A program made the position numbers and the translations under genes. Positions 1-11,291 of a stretch of 64,000 nt of DNA are shown in pieces (positions within the stretch are counted from its first letter, which is position 1; each line of letters begins with the position of its first letter). Origin of the DNA: Bombyx mori. Lineage: Eukaryota > Arthropoda > Insecta > Lepidoptera > Bombycidae. The stretch covers positions 8,432,001 through 8,496,000 of the forward strand of contig NC_085123.1 in NCBI RefSeq assembly GCF_030269925.1, in the 5' to 3' direction. The notes beneath the pieces are model-generated. The model saw nothing but the letters and a program-made list of their open reading frames with translations. It was not told the origin of the DNA and made no database searches.

Positions 1-238
1 AAAGAATACATGGTTGCGCGATAATACCACATACATCATTACAGTAATATTTTTAGCGCGAAACTTACGTTCCATCAGTTAATGGAATCTTAAGAATCCA
101 TATTTCAAAAACGTAATCGACTCAATTACTCATTTATTAAAATGTGTTCAGTTTTATCCTGAAAAAATTGATTACAATTCAACTATTCTGTTCTTACAAT
201 TGAATAAAATATAAAAACAGGTTTAACAAAAAATTAAA

Positions 239-3200
239 ATGAAAGGCCATCATAATTTCTTTTTAAGTGTGCGTAATTACAAAATTCTCATATTTCTAAC
301 TGTCTTAGTGGGTTTGTGTTTGATTTATTTTCAAAACAGTGGCGTTTATCATAACAAATACCTTCCGTTACCACGAGAGGCAATGGAAAAAGTGAGTTAC
401 AGCCTTCAGTTGCACAAATATATTATCGATCAGTACTACGATTATCGAAAGGTAAGGGAATTCAATACATTAGAAAGGAAAAATAACATTAAAACAATAA
501 TTTTCTTATACGTCAGCAACTCATAATTGATTCGAGATAGAAATCGAGAACCCTGGATCGTTCTAGACGAAGGTCGTCAGCGTCAAGTCCGGCTATTTTG
601 AGAGACGCCGACCGGACGCTGCTTTTCGAATAGTGGGGCAGGTGGCGAGCGTATGCTTCGTCAAGTCTTACTCGCAACAACAGTGGTGTTACATCATCTT
701 CAGCGGTGCAAGTAACAGACGAAGCAGCTGTGACCCGAGAGCACCTGTTTTTCCGTCCAGCGTCCGGGCCTCCTACGAGATCCCCGCACCTAGGGGGCAC
801 GCGGGATATGTGGAATACTGGTCCGCGAAAGCTAACCGCGGACCAAGACTATTTTTAGGGCCCTACCGCACTAAGCTACTCCCTTGCACTCTTACATCCA
901 ACGTCCGATCTCCGGCCGGGGTCAAAACCCGGTCAGAGTTAGGGGGTTGTCGCGGTCAACACTACAACCAGACTTGCGGCGTCACCCCGAGGATGCCTAA
1001 CCCACGGGTCGGCGAGGCTATAGTTGACGACCAACGACGCCGGTTTCCGCGATACAGCGACCCTAACAGGCCGCCCGGGCGATGCCGCTGGTGTTCAGGA
1101 TACCCCGCTGGGTCAGAACCAGCCTGCCGGATCGGAACGCAATACACTGTCGACCGGGATGCTCTTCCACAGTATGCTCGGCGACGACAGTGACGATGGC
1201 AATACGCACCGCATCGTGGATCGCAGCCAACGACGCGCCGTCCCATCCTCTTGGTGCTAGCGCGCTAGAGTGATAGGAGCGTGTGGCGCAGTTTTTACGT
1301 CCCCCCTTAAGTCACCTCGTGACCATCACCGGAAAGAGACTGCCTCCTCACAGGCGCCGGAGCTGGGCGAACGGCCCCGGCTCGGTGGTGGTGAAGCGGC
1401 GAGACCCGAGAGCATCTGCGTCAACCGTAAGGTGGGACGTTTTTGGTCAAGGTTCACTCATTCTATGAGGACAGAACAGTCGGACGGTCCTTAGACTAGT
1501 GATCGGGTCCGCTAGGATACTAGACCTCCTAGTTTCAGCACTCAGGGAGCATAAAGGTTGGCTCGATCCGGTGGCTGAGGTCGTATTATCAGTCAAATTC
1601 AGGGGCGACTGGCTTAGGTCGCCGTGGTCTTAGTGTCTGGGTTCAAAGGCACGTCGCTTCGAAAGAAACCTTACAGTGCGGATGCCGTGATATTGTAACG
1701 CCTCTACGATTATCAACCAGGGCACGATGTTGAATGTAATAGCGATTGACGCTTGAGGGGGCTTGTACGCGTACTACCGCAATCAGGATAGAACAAGGCC
1801 AAAGTTTTTCCGAAGAATTAACTTTTTTTAGAAAAGCTACATAATGATTGTAGCTGTATTTTCATGTTCTTTTTATTCATACAGGGGTTAGAATAAAATT
1901 ATTATGATAAGAAAATTATTTCTACATCTGCTCTTTCGCAATGCGCTCTGATCAATAAGAGCATATTTAGGTATATATTTAGCAGGCTTTATCTAATGTT
2001 CGGTGGTTTCTTCATCTTGAAACTCGTTCATTATTATGGCTGTGTCATAATAGTTCATTGAGTGGGTTCGACCAAGCTAACTATAGCGACGTTTCATTAA
2101 ATTTTAATTTCGACCTTTGATAAGATCTGAAAACATCTAACCTAGGATCCATTCTCTTCAAAAGGAATGAAAAGAATACCTACATTATTAGTTGAAAAAA
2201 ATAGAAAAGTCGTTCATTATTACGGCTGTGTCATAATAGTCGATAGTTCATCGAGTGGGTTCGACCAATCTACTATAGCGAAGTTTCATTAAATTTTAAT
2301 TTCGACCTTTGATAGGATCTGAAAACATCTAACCTAGGATCCATTCTCTTCAAAAGGAATGACAAGAATACATTATTAGTTGAAAAAAATAGAAAATTTA
2401 CGGTACTAATATGGAGACATTGGGAATGGCTGAAATATCGCCACATTTTTCGCTATAGTTCAACACCGTAAGTACCGTTTCGCGTATGCTATTTTCCTTC
2501 AACTACGCTTTCAATTATTTGTTATCAGTCTTACTCTTACAATAAAAAGTAATTAACTTGCAATCTTGTGCATGTACTGACTAGTTCGTGAGTGTTCTTT
2601 TAATATTTTGAGTATGTCGTTTGCATAGTGCAAGTGACACCGATTACTATACGAAGGTGTACGAGTAATGCCATATACTTCATGAAGTCGTCGTGGCCTT
2701 AGGGATAAGACATCCAGTGCATTTCGTATCAATAGTAACGGTGTTCAAATTCCGCAGGCAGGTACCAATATATCTAATGAAAAACGTAAAAACTTACAAA
2801 ATGTTCACGATTGACCTCCACGTTGAAGGAATAACATCGTATCCCACTTGCTTACACCACTCCAATCGGAAACACGACAGCTTCGCGGCAGAAATGTTTT
2901 GGTTTCACAATGGCTTACTGATGGTAGGACCTCTTGTGAGTCCGCGCGGGTAGGTACCACCCCCCTGCCTATTTCTGCCGTCAAGCAGTAATGCGTTTCG
3001 GTTTGAAGGGTGGGGCAGCCGTTGTAACTATACTGAGAACTTAGAACTTATATCTCAAGGTGGGTGGCGCATTTACGTTGTAGATGTCTATGGGCTCCAG
3101 TAACCAATGAACACCAGGTGGGCTGTGAGCTCGTCCATCCATCTAAGCAATAAAAAAATAGCCCAGATTTGACAATTACTTAAATTACTCGAATATTTTC

Positions 3201-5858
3201 AGGCATAATCCACTGGAGGATTGTAGTGTTAATAATTGTGAATTCACCGGAAACAACCGACTGTTAGACAAGGTCGACGCTGTGGTTGTTCATCTGCAAA
3301 AAGGAGTTCTCCCGAACATCTATAATAGAACAAGAACGCAGCGCTGGATATTTTTAACCGACGAATCTCCAATACATCTCTTTGGAAATGAAAAAAACAG
3401 ACCAAACTTATCGGACTTGGTTAATGTCTTCAATTGGTCTATGACCTATAGGTATTAATGTTAGTTATAGTTTTGTTATTTTTTAACGTAGTTCTAGTAG
3501 GAATGGATGAAAGTTTCTAGGAAGAAATAGGTAAGATGGTGGTACTTATCCGCCCGGGTTCTCAATGTTATTTAAAATTTATTTTACAGAACTGATGCCG
3601 ACATTCCTGTTCCATATGGTCGAACAATACCTCTTGAAGCTCCAATATTTACCGAAACAACAAATACGAATATTACTAAACTAATACCTAATTGGAAAAA
3701 TAAAAGGCGAGATGTGTTGGCCTCGATTCTGATGTCTAACTGCGGTGTACCGTATCGAATGAAGTATTTAAATAAGTTGAAAAAACACATGAAAATTGAT
3801 ATTCATGGAAAATGCTCGGATTCACATCTTGTTAACAGGTATTTTGTGTTTGCTATAGATTTTACGTGGCGTTAACGTGATTGGATGATAGTTTTCTTTT
3901 AAATTACAAACTCAGGCAAGGCGATTACGTTTTGTTTAATTATTGGCGACTGGTTACCGTACAATGATGGGGCAAAGTGACATCATCAGCTATAGTTACA
4001 TAATATCGCTATATATTATAATAAAAGAGTTATTTTTTCAAGTTTCGTTTTCAAAATAAAAAATCAATAGTTTGATAATATGTCGAGGATTGCGACAGAA
4101 ACTACAGTTCATTTCAGAGTTCTCTGGCGCGTGGAATAAATTATGTTTTAAAGTATAGAAGAGTGGGAAGGCTGAAGGTAACGATCAACCTCGTTCCAAT
4201 GCCATTTGGTTTTGTTTTGCTAAAGCGGAAACTCGGAACACTTATGTGTTACAAAATATGAGCGAGCCAATATAATATTTTCCATGTTTTTTTTTTCTAT
4301 GCTCATCGTCAATGATTTTTGTCTTCTACTCTCTGGTTACTATTTTAATTCATATAATTTGCATTTAAATAGATAAATACTTTTTTATTATGTTTAATTT
4401 TGTTCATAATTAACAGGCAATAACGTTAATAAATATGTTTCCTGGTAACCACATTGGCAAACTTAGACTAAAGACGGAGACTTCATGAAAATTATTTCAT
4501 ATTATTTCATTGTTATTTGAGAACTACGAAATTTGAGTACCTACATTCTGAACGAATTTATAAATAACAGTAAAACCTGTTTTCGCGTGGTCTTTCTTTA
4601 TTCTATTTTATTTTCGTACGACTTTTTTATGCGGTTCATTTATTTCAACGGCGTTGGTACTACTGCAATATTTTCTATCGACCTTTTATTATAGTTTATT
4701 AACACTACAATCCTCCAGTGGATTATGCCTCAAAATATTCGAGTAATTTAAGGAATTGTCAAATCTGGGCTATTTTTTTATTGCTTAGATGGATGGACGA
4801 GCTCACAGTCGGGTTTGGAAGCACGTTTTTTCTATTGCTTAGATGGGTGAACGAGCTCACAGCCCAAGTGGTGTTAAGTGGTTACTGGAGCCCATAGACA
4901 TCTACAACGTAAATGCGCCACCCACCTCGAGTTAAGTTCTAAAGTCTCAAGTATAGTTACAACGGCTGCCCCACTCTTCAAACCGAAACGCATTACTGCT
5001 TCACGACTGAAATAGGCAGAGTGGTGGTACCTACCCGTGCGGACTCACAAGAGGTCCTACCCCCAGTAAAAATAGACGTATATTCTAAGTACGACTTTAA
5101 TTGTGCGGCCTTTTCTCTGCCGGTTGTTTTTTTGCAGCTTATCGTTCAAACTTAGTTATTAATAATTCGCTGAGTATTCAGGTTTATGCTAAGTATTAAT
5201 AAAATATTGGAATATTTATTTGTGTTATTCTGTCGCTTAAAAATTTTTTTTGCTGTATTTTCTATTTTGTATTTGTTAAAAGAAATCGAATTAATAGACC
5301 TGAGAAGTTGTATATTTTGAATGTCAAACACGCATACTTGATGATTCGTTTTAATGTAGATGATCCAATAAGATTATAATCATCTAAGAATATTTTTTCA
5401 GCTGCCCTGGTCATTTCCGAGCAGATTGCAAGATAATATCAAACTACCTCTTTTACTTCGTATTAGAAAACTCCCTTTGTAAGGAATATATAACCGAGAA
5501 GTTGTTTCACCAAGCGTATGCAAAAGGGGCCATACCAATAATCCAAGGTCCGCCTTTAGAAGATTGTAAGAGACTTTTGCCGCCGAATTCCTTTTTGCAT
5601 CTCGACGAATACCGGTCACCCAAAAAACTAGCTAATGAAATAAGAAATATTACTAGCAATGAAGATAATTTGCTATCTTATCATTTATGGCGAAATCATT
5701 TTCAAGTCATCAACGAACACGGATACTTTGGTACAAAATCATACCATTATTGTAGGATCTGTGAAGCACTGAATTATAATGATGAAACGGAGTCAGTGTA
5801 TGATAGTGTTAGAATTAATAATTTTATGGACGCAAGTAAATCGTGTACCAGGAAATGA
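239..5858 (+). CDS. Alpha-1,3-fucosyltransferase, FucT C-like (five coding exons)
   Basis: Predicted Golgi enzyme that moves fucose from GDP-fucose onto N-glycan or related acceptors (GT10 family). Coding exons by my splicing: 239-451, 2367-2467, 3203-3451, 3590-3838, 5402-5858. All introns are GT-AG and the junction phases 0, 2, 2, 2 all agree, giving 422 residues. The start ATG has A at -3 (AAAATG). Residues 1-15 are cytosolic and about 16-32 form a hydrophobic signal anchor, so it is a type II membrane protein with a short stem. Exon 2 holds the WRHWEWLKYRHIF stretch. Exon 3 ends in FNWSMTYR, seen in alpha-1,3-fucosyltransferases, and exon 4 opens with DADIPVPYGR. Exon 5 carries the GT10 signature YFVLENSLCKEYITEKLF (about residues 289-306). 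A C-terminal CRIC pair (388-391) and several N-x-S/T sites are also present. The exon 2 acceptor (AG at 2365-2366) is the least certain junction, because the pyrimidine tract is weak and the segment is duplicated upstream. A 5' untranslated exon may lie outside the window. Confidence 0.88.
533..1800 (-). mobile_element. Decayed R1-clade LINE, C-terminal coding part plus 3' UTR, in intron 1
   Basis: GC-rich island inside A+T-rich intron 1. Read on the minus strand, 1380-1500 matches the C-terminal coding part of the R1-clade LINE at 19,011-19,130. About 1080-1150 matches that element's 3' UTR (the CTGGTTCTG-CCCAG-GGGGTAT block). 840-990 matches the 3' UTR fragment at 42,960-43,090. Stops and indels are frequent and no clean poly(T) remains at the left edge, so this is an old dead copy. 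The ORFs that cross it on either strand are chance readings of GC-rich sequence. Confidence 0.6.
2025..2396 (+). repeat. 186-bp tandem duplication spanning the exon 2 acceptor region
   Basis: Two head-to-tail copies, about 2025-2209 and 2211-2396, share a run starting CGTTCATTATTA and ending in TTGAAAAAAATAGAAAA, with a few substitutions and small indels. The second copy runs straight into exon 2 of the fucosyltransferase. The first copy contains the matching acceptor-like AG but has a small insertion (CCTAC region) and an in-frame TGA, so it cannot serve as an equivalent exon start. Confidence 0.85.
2681..3157 (+). mobile_element. Bm1 SINE, near full length, in intron 2
   Basis: tRNA-related SINE. 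The head has GTCGTGGCCTTAGGGA (box A-like) and GGTGTTCAAATTCC (box B-like). The body holds TGTTCACGATTGACCTCC and the block from CCTCTTGTGAGTCCGC to CCATCTAAGCAATAAAAAAA. The middle (about 2850-2920) differs from the other copies, so it is rearranged there. The A-rich tail ends 45 bp before the exon 3 acceptor of the fucosyltransferase. Confidence 0.85.
4696..4808 (-). repeat. Inverted copy of the exon 3 acceptor plus Bm1 tail
   Basis: This is the reverse complement of 3123-3235 with only a few mismatches. It contains the end of a Bm1 tail, the intron 2 polypyrimidine and acceptor region, and the first 33 bases of fucosyltransferase exon 3. The acceptor CAG reads GAG in this copy. It lies in intron 4, about 1.5 kb from the original and in the opposite orientation. 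Confidence 0.85.
4826..5067 (-). mobile_element. Bm1 SINE, 5'-truncated
   Basis: Minus-strand Bm1 3' part: poly(T), ATTGCTTAGATGGGTG, then the conserved body to GAGGTCCTACCCCCAGTAA. It lies beside the inverted exon 3 copy in intron 4 of the fucosyltransferase. Confidence 0.85.
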
Positions 5859-6368
5859 AAAAAGTCGGTAAGAAAACCGAGAGAAGAAAACATAAGTGTT
5901 CGCCCAATGAGTGAAACTTGACAATAATCATCAAATCCTCAATAGATATTAGATTAATTTTATATACCTATAATGCATTTTTATTATATACTAGAGGTCC
6001 CGCAGTAGTCGAAATTCGACTACAATTAATTGGAATTGTAAGTTTGTACACTATTATGATTGTATTTTATACTTCTATAATCACAAATTTCGCCAAGACT
6101 ACATTATAAAAAATATTAACAAAGACAAACAATATTTAATTTCAGTGTATTTATTTAATCTCTTCGATCAACAATAGTAACCATCTTGCGTGTTATCTGA
6201 AGATGCGGGTATGCGACTTCAACAACTACCAACAATTATTCACATTTTGACATTTTCTAATTGTACCAAGTGTACCAAGTGTACCTACAGAGCGACCAGG
6301 TCTTCTCCTGCCACGCGGTTGCCACTCAAACGCGATTGATGCATTTAGTTCGGATGTTTTTATTAGAG
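5859..6368. other. Downstream flank of the fucosyltransferase, no gene seen
   Basis: A+T-rich flank after the fucosyltransferase stop. 5990-6110 starts TACTAGAGGTCCCGCAGTAG and looks like part of an interspersed repeat, but no second copy in the window allows a firm call. No clear AATAAA follows the stop closely. Confidence 0.4.
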
Positions 6369-6647
6369 ACTAGCTGACAATTTATAAATAAAAGACCTAA
6401 ACTTTTGTATAAAATAAACTTAAAACAAACAAAAGGAATCCGTCCGACGGGGGACACAACAAAGGAAAAACAAAAATTAGTATTTTTATTTAATTCCGAG
6501 CATTTTCGTATTTATCTACCTTTGAAACCTTCTCTGGACTCCCACAAATAATTCAAGACCAAAATTAGCCAAATCGGACCAGCCGCTCTCGAGTTTTAGC
6601 GAAACTAACGAACAGCAATTCATTTTTATATATATAGATATCGACTG
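6369..6647 (+). repeat. Interspersed repeat family X, copy A
   Basis: Shares several blocks with 40,305-40,542, 45,681-45,985 and 57,741-57,900: AGCTGAC at one end, TTGTATAAAATAAACTTAAA, GGAATCCGTCCGACGGGG, CTTCTCTGGACT, and GTTTTAGCGA-ACTAACGAACAG, then a TATATAGATA tail. The AGCTGACCCGGCAG head is partly deleted here. It is likely the 3' region of a LINE or a Helitron-type element; the class is not certain. Confidence 0.7.
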
Positions 6648-6941
6648 GCTAGAGTATGGGGAGTATCGACCTCGAGCACTTATTTACAAACACCTGCAGG
6701 TCGTTCGTGAGTGTCTTGGCCACTCTCCAGGTCTCACATTAGAGAGAGCAGGAGAACACTTTTGACAATGGAGTCGAACAGGGTAAGCTTGATCCGACGA
6801 GTCGTGACACTTGACTCCCAGACTGGTTTCAACTGCGAACGCACCCTTGACTTTCCTAATTCCTAATATGCTCGTTCGAATCACTCAGATTGGTTGTGGA
6901 ACTCCCCATATATGTAAACCTCTGTACTGACTCCAACAATT
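6648..6941. other. Unassigned segment of mixed composition
   Basis: Less A+T-rich than its flanks, with a 66-codon minus-strand reading frame (6684-6884) that I do not recognise. It sits between two repeats and is probably itself a fragment of an unidentified element. Confidence 0.3.
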
Positions 6942-7836
6942 TATGAAGTCGTCGTGGCCTAAAGGATAAAACGTCCTGTGCATTCGTATCTACCGATGCA
7001 TCAGTTTTTTTTTATTTTTTTTTATTGCTTTTGTATGCAGATGGGCATACGACCCACCTGATGGTGAGTGGTTACCGGCGCCCATGGACTTCAGCAATGC
7101 CAGGGGCAGAGCCAAGCCGCTGCCTACCGCTTAATGCTCTCCACAAGCCTCGTTTGAAGAAGAACATGTCATAGCGCTCGGGAAACACCGTGGAGGGGAG
7201 CTCATTCCATAGCCGGATGGTACGTGGCAAAATGATCTCTGGAAACGCACTGTGGATGACCGCAGTGGCTCCAGGTAGTATGGATGAACTCTACTCCGGT
7301 GGCGGCCGGTGCGATGGTAAAAACGAGATGCCGGTATCATTTCGAACAATTCCTCAGAGCACTCCCCATGGAACATACGGTACAAAATACAGAGGGAACC
7401 GAAGTCCCTCCGCAGACCCAGAGGTTCCAAACGATCCGAGATATTCGAGTATTCGAGTCCCGCAGGCGGGTACTAATTTTTCTCATGAAATACGTCCTTA
7501 ACAAATGTTCACGATTGACTTCCATGGTAAAGGAATAACATCGTGTAATTAAAATTAAAACCCGCAAAATTATAATTTGCGTAAATGCTAGTGGCAGGAC
7601 CTCTTGTGAGTCCGGACGGGTAGGTACCACCGCCGTGCCTGTTTCTGCCGTGAAGCAGTAATGTGTTTCGGTTTGAAAGGCGGGGCAGCCGTTGTAACTA
7701 TATTGAGACCTTAGAACTCATATCTCAAGATGGGTGGCGCCATTTACGTCGTAGATGTCTATGGGCTCCAGTAACCACTTAACACCAGGTGGGCTGTGAG
7801 GTCGTCCACCCATCTAAGTAATAAAATATAAAAAAC
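6942..7836 (+). mobile_element. Bm1 SINE interrupted by a LINE fragment
   Basis: The tRNA-like head (GTCGTCGTGGCCTAAAGGAT to GATGCATCAG, 6942-7000) is separated from the rest. From about 7450 the SINE resumes at the box B region (ATTCGAGTCCCGCAGGCGGG) and runs to the tail CTAAGTAATAAAA near 7830. The gap is filled by a minus-strand LINE 3' end, so the LINE landed inside an existing Bm1. Confidence 0.85.
7003..7446 (-). mobile_element. CR1-like LINE 3' end nested in Bm1
   Basis: Minus-strand fragment with poly(T) on the left. The minus strand encodes a reverse transcriptase C-terminal tail with FGSLCILYRMFHGECSEELF and a HRTGRHRSRVHPYYLEPL run. A frameshift follows near 7220, just before the conserved LWNELP-type motif. 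The 3' UTR is the CATACGACCCACCTGATGGT family that recurs at five other places in this window. Confidence 0.75.
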
Positions 7837-8500
7837 ACGTTTTCTACCTATGTATCTACCTATGGACGAGTGAGATTCCCTCTGATTGATACCCAAAAGG
7901 AACTGAAAGTACCGTAGTGCTTTCACTGGAATGTGTAGTTTTCTCCATCCTGAAATCAAATAAAATCTAACAAATCGAATCGAATTTATAAAATGATACA
8001 ATATATTTATTATGAATTTGCGTTTAATCGTCACGTAATGTTATGTTTAATATAAAAATATGATGATGGAAGCGGATGTTTTTGGAGAGATTGTACGGTC
8101 TGTTATTTTTATTCTACACTGATACACAAAAGGAATCATTACCGTTATCAGTGGACCCTCTTTAAAAGATTGCGTTCCACTACCGCAAAACACATTTTTC
8201 TTCTGTGAATTTTTATCAGAGCAAAGTTCAGCTCAGTAAATTTAAGGAAACATAATTTCTCTCCTTTAAAGAGTACAAAAAATATGAAACTTTCTATATA
8301 AAGTATACATACTTTTTTGTCATCGAATTCAGATGAGAATACAACCTACTTGATCGTGAGTGGTCACCGTGGTGCATAGACATCCGCACTGTTTTATATT
8401 CATATATTATGCAATATATATTATATACAATTATGCAATGGGATATACAATTATGCAATGGGGTATGCAATGCCGAGCTTTCAATTACTTTCAAATAATA
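7837..8500. other. Non-coding stretch, no gene seen
   Basis: A+T-rich. 8335-8395 is a much decayed relative of the CR1-like LINE tail (ACTTGATCGTGAGTGGTCAC, minus sense). No reading frame shows codon structure. Confidence 0.4.
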
Positions 8501-8526
8501 GAGAGAGAGAGAGAGAGAGAGAGAGA
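8501..8526. repeat. (GA)n microsatellite
   Basis: Thirteen uninterrupted GA units. A similar but imperfect GA tract precedes the related LINE tail at 38.7 kb. Confidence 0.95.
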
Positions 8527-8645
8527 ATTATTGCACATCAAAAGATAATTAACATTAAACAAACAGTCAACAAGCAGATACATTTGTAGAATTGTACAAT
8601 CTATGATAGGCGGTCTTATTCTTCTTATTCTCTTCCAGACAACCG
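8527..8645 (-). mobile_element. LINE 3' tail fragment, GA-tailed family, copy 1
   Basis: ATTATTGCACATCAAAAGAT, AACAGTCAACAAGC, GGCGGTCTTAT and CTCTTCCAGACAACC recur in the same order at 38,786-38,900. Read on the minus strand this is a LINE 3' UTR that ends in GCAATAA followed by a (TC)n tract. Confidence 0.6.
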
Positions 8646-8864
8646 TTTAATTAAGACAAGTTCTGGAAAAGACAAAGATACAGCAGGTATGTTGCGGTGT
8701 ACTATTAAACACATTAATACATTTTTAAAGAAAATAGATACATACAATAAATAGATATGTACCGTAATAATAATATGTACTTACAGAAGTTTCTATTTGC
8801 CTGTAAAGTTTGTTACAATGCCATTGAGTTACTACTGGATTTAGTTTAGTCAGTTACATTTTAT

Positions 8865-8940
8865 TGCATAGGCGGATGAACCAGCTCACTGCCCATCTTA
8901 TCTTGAGTGATTAGCGGAACCTATAGACCATGCGTTTTGA
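8865..8940 (-). mobile_element. Decayed Bm1 tail
   Basis: TTTTATTGCATAGGCGGATG, CAGCTCACTGCCCA and GAACCTATAGACC follow the minus-sense Bm1 3' end in order, with many substitutions. Confidence 0.55.
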
Positions 8941-11291
8941 GGCCAAATTTCCAAATGTATTCTAAAACGCCTGTTCCATTTTTCAAATCGGGCACGTGAT
9001 TATATATTGGTGAATTAGCAAATTGAAAGAATTTTCAACCATAGGGGCTCGTAATAAAAGCTTCGCCATTAGGATGACATTAGTGTTAAATCGTTAAGAG
9101 AATTCAGTGTTTTGGCATTTGTCCTTAAAAGCAATTGTCTTCAGATTTCAATTATAAACACGCCAAGCATATCCGGAAATAAAAATTACGAAGGAATAAT
9201 TCTAACCAAAGGGAACTGTGATTTTTAATTGTTCGAAAACAAAGCGAAGCTTAAAGGCGCAGCGAAAGTCATTAATTTCAAAAGAGTTCACAAAGTTTGG
9301 GTTTTCGGTTCGTATCCAGTATTTGTAACAAAATTTGATAGCATTGTTATTCGGAACGAAAATGACTTGTTTTAAATTTATTACAGAAGTTTGTTTTTTA
9401 TTGCTTACCTGTACTGTTTAAAGGGTGTTAAATAAGTTTTGTTATTATAAGATCGCGCCCGTCGGCGAAGTATCAAAGTATTTTATTATCAAATCTTTAT
9501 TACTTTTGGGATTTAGTATTCGTATTTAAGTAAGTTGTAACTTGGACGGTAATTTTATGCGTAATCATAATAATGAAAATATTTTGTGTATTCATCGCTC
9601 ACTAAGTTTTGCTTGTGAAAATAAATATATTCGAATATCTCAACAGATAGATCTATATTCAAACATAAAACAATGGGAGTACTTTCACAACTTTAACACT
9701 TATTATAACGTCTAAACAGTCGAAGAAAGATAAGGTTGGCAAAAAAAGCATTCGCCATTGCATCTAAAAACTTCAGATTCCCGCCAAAACATTGCACAAG
9801 GCGTCATTCCAGCGATAGTCTTCTTCATAAAAATAATATATTTGGTAATTAAGTCTTCGTGCGAAATAATCCTACCTTCACTCAATAAAATAATAAACAA
9901 ATACAATTTCTTTGTGATTTGGAATATGTGTTATTTGAATATACTAATTAGTGTTCACCCGAAGTTCAACATTAGACCAAAGTCGCTGACATGTAAAATG
10001 TACATTAATTTTAAGCATCACATTTTTTTGTTTGTTTGACAAGTAAAAAAAACTAGGTCAACACCACTAAAGCCAATTGCTACTAAACAAAAGAAAAGGA
10101 AGTCGATTGATAAAACAGAAGAATCTCTAAATCTTTACCTAATTCTAAATACCTAATTCGATTGCCTTTGCTATATAACGATGTTCTTATGCCAAATATA
10201 GTTGATGAAGATGGAAACTTAGTTCTGAAAATGTGCAATACTAATTGACAGCACTGCGCTTTTAGAAGAAAATTTACAGCAAATGACAGAATAGTATAAT
10301 TCTGCGGATAGCCCCGAAAATAGTATTACATGGGTTTTACTGTCTCATGCGAATTGTAGTGATTTCCCGGACAGCTGTTTGTTTTAGTTTACGATCTCGT
10401 AATAAAAAGTAGCTACAACATACTTGTAGTTTCCGAAACAGATGAACGGAACGTCCATTTTAATGCGACCCGTTTACTCTAAAGCCAACACCTTTGTAAT
10501 GCCGAGATTTGTTTTTATGAGAAAGGCAGGATATGCCAAGGTTTTCTGGTTCAATAAACAGTAAATTACAGTCGCACGGAAGTCGAATTATTCCGTGTAT
10601 TAAAACTCAAGTTATACCCAGAGCAACATGTTAGTTGTGTTCTTTCGGATACTGTAAACAGTTTAGTAGTAAACGATTGCCTTCCAAACTATAATGTAAT
10701 TTGACGTAAGATTATAGTGAAATAAATATGAATGAATGAAGTAAATCGATTTCGCTTGAGTGTGAGTACATCATTATTGCAAAAGATGACACGTGTTGTG
10801 CTTGTGGTTTTTTCTAGTATTGGACTGACAGAATTTTCTCTTAAAATTACAGAAGGCAGCTTGTAAAGTGTTTGAAGGCAATAATAAAAATTTGCTTCCA
10901 GGCATGGAAAAGGACATATGGTGCTTTTAAACCAGAAAAAAACGAACTGAATAATGATGAAAAGAATGATGAATAATGAAATGAATTCCCGAATTTTCTT
11001 CACGAACGCGAGCGAAGTTGTGTGTAAAAAGTAGAATAAGACATGAATTTGGCACTGTACTCATATTTATTATTACGTACAAAAAAAAAGTAGACGGCAA
11101 TAAATCTATTCCATGGCTCAATACATATATATGAACACAAAAACAGCAGATGTTGTTGGAAGACAATTTCAAAGTCTTCTCTTGCTTTTCGATAAGCGAT
11201 CAACCTTCACCGCGATAAAATATTGCTGACCCGCGGTGTAATTATGTAATGAATAATACGCAGCTATAATTGCGATCTCTTTCATATTGTG
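8941..11291. other. 2.3 kb A+T-rich stretch, no gene supported
   Basis: Short reading frames on both strands lack recognisable domains. 10,080-10,680 is less biased and may hold old decayed coding sequence, but I cannot assign it. Confidence 0.4.

Noticed and set aside
633..1193. 186-codon + strand frame in the first kilobase
   Set aside because: It runs antisense through a decayed R1-clade LINE; GC-rich sequence gives long chance frames and no domain is seen.
2693..2953. 86-codon + frame in intron 2
   Set aside because: Lies entirely in a Bm1 SINE.
10080..10680. Suspected decayed coding sequence
   Set aside because: A few residues looked protein-like (DVLMPNIVDEDGN-type stretch), but frames are broken and no family could be named, so no feature was called.
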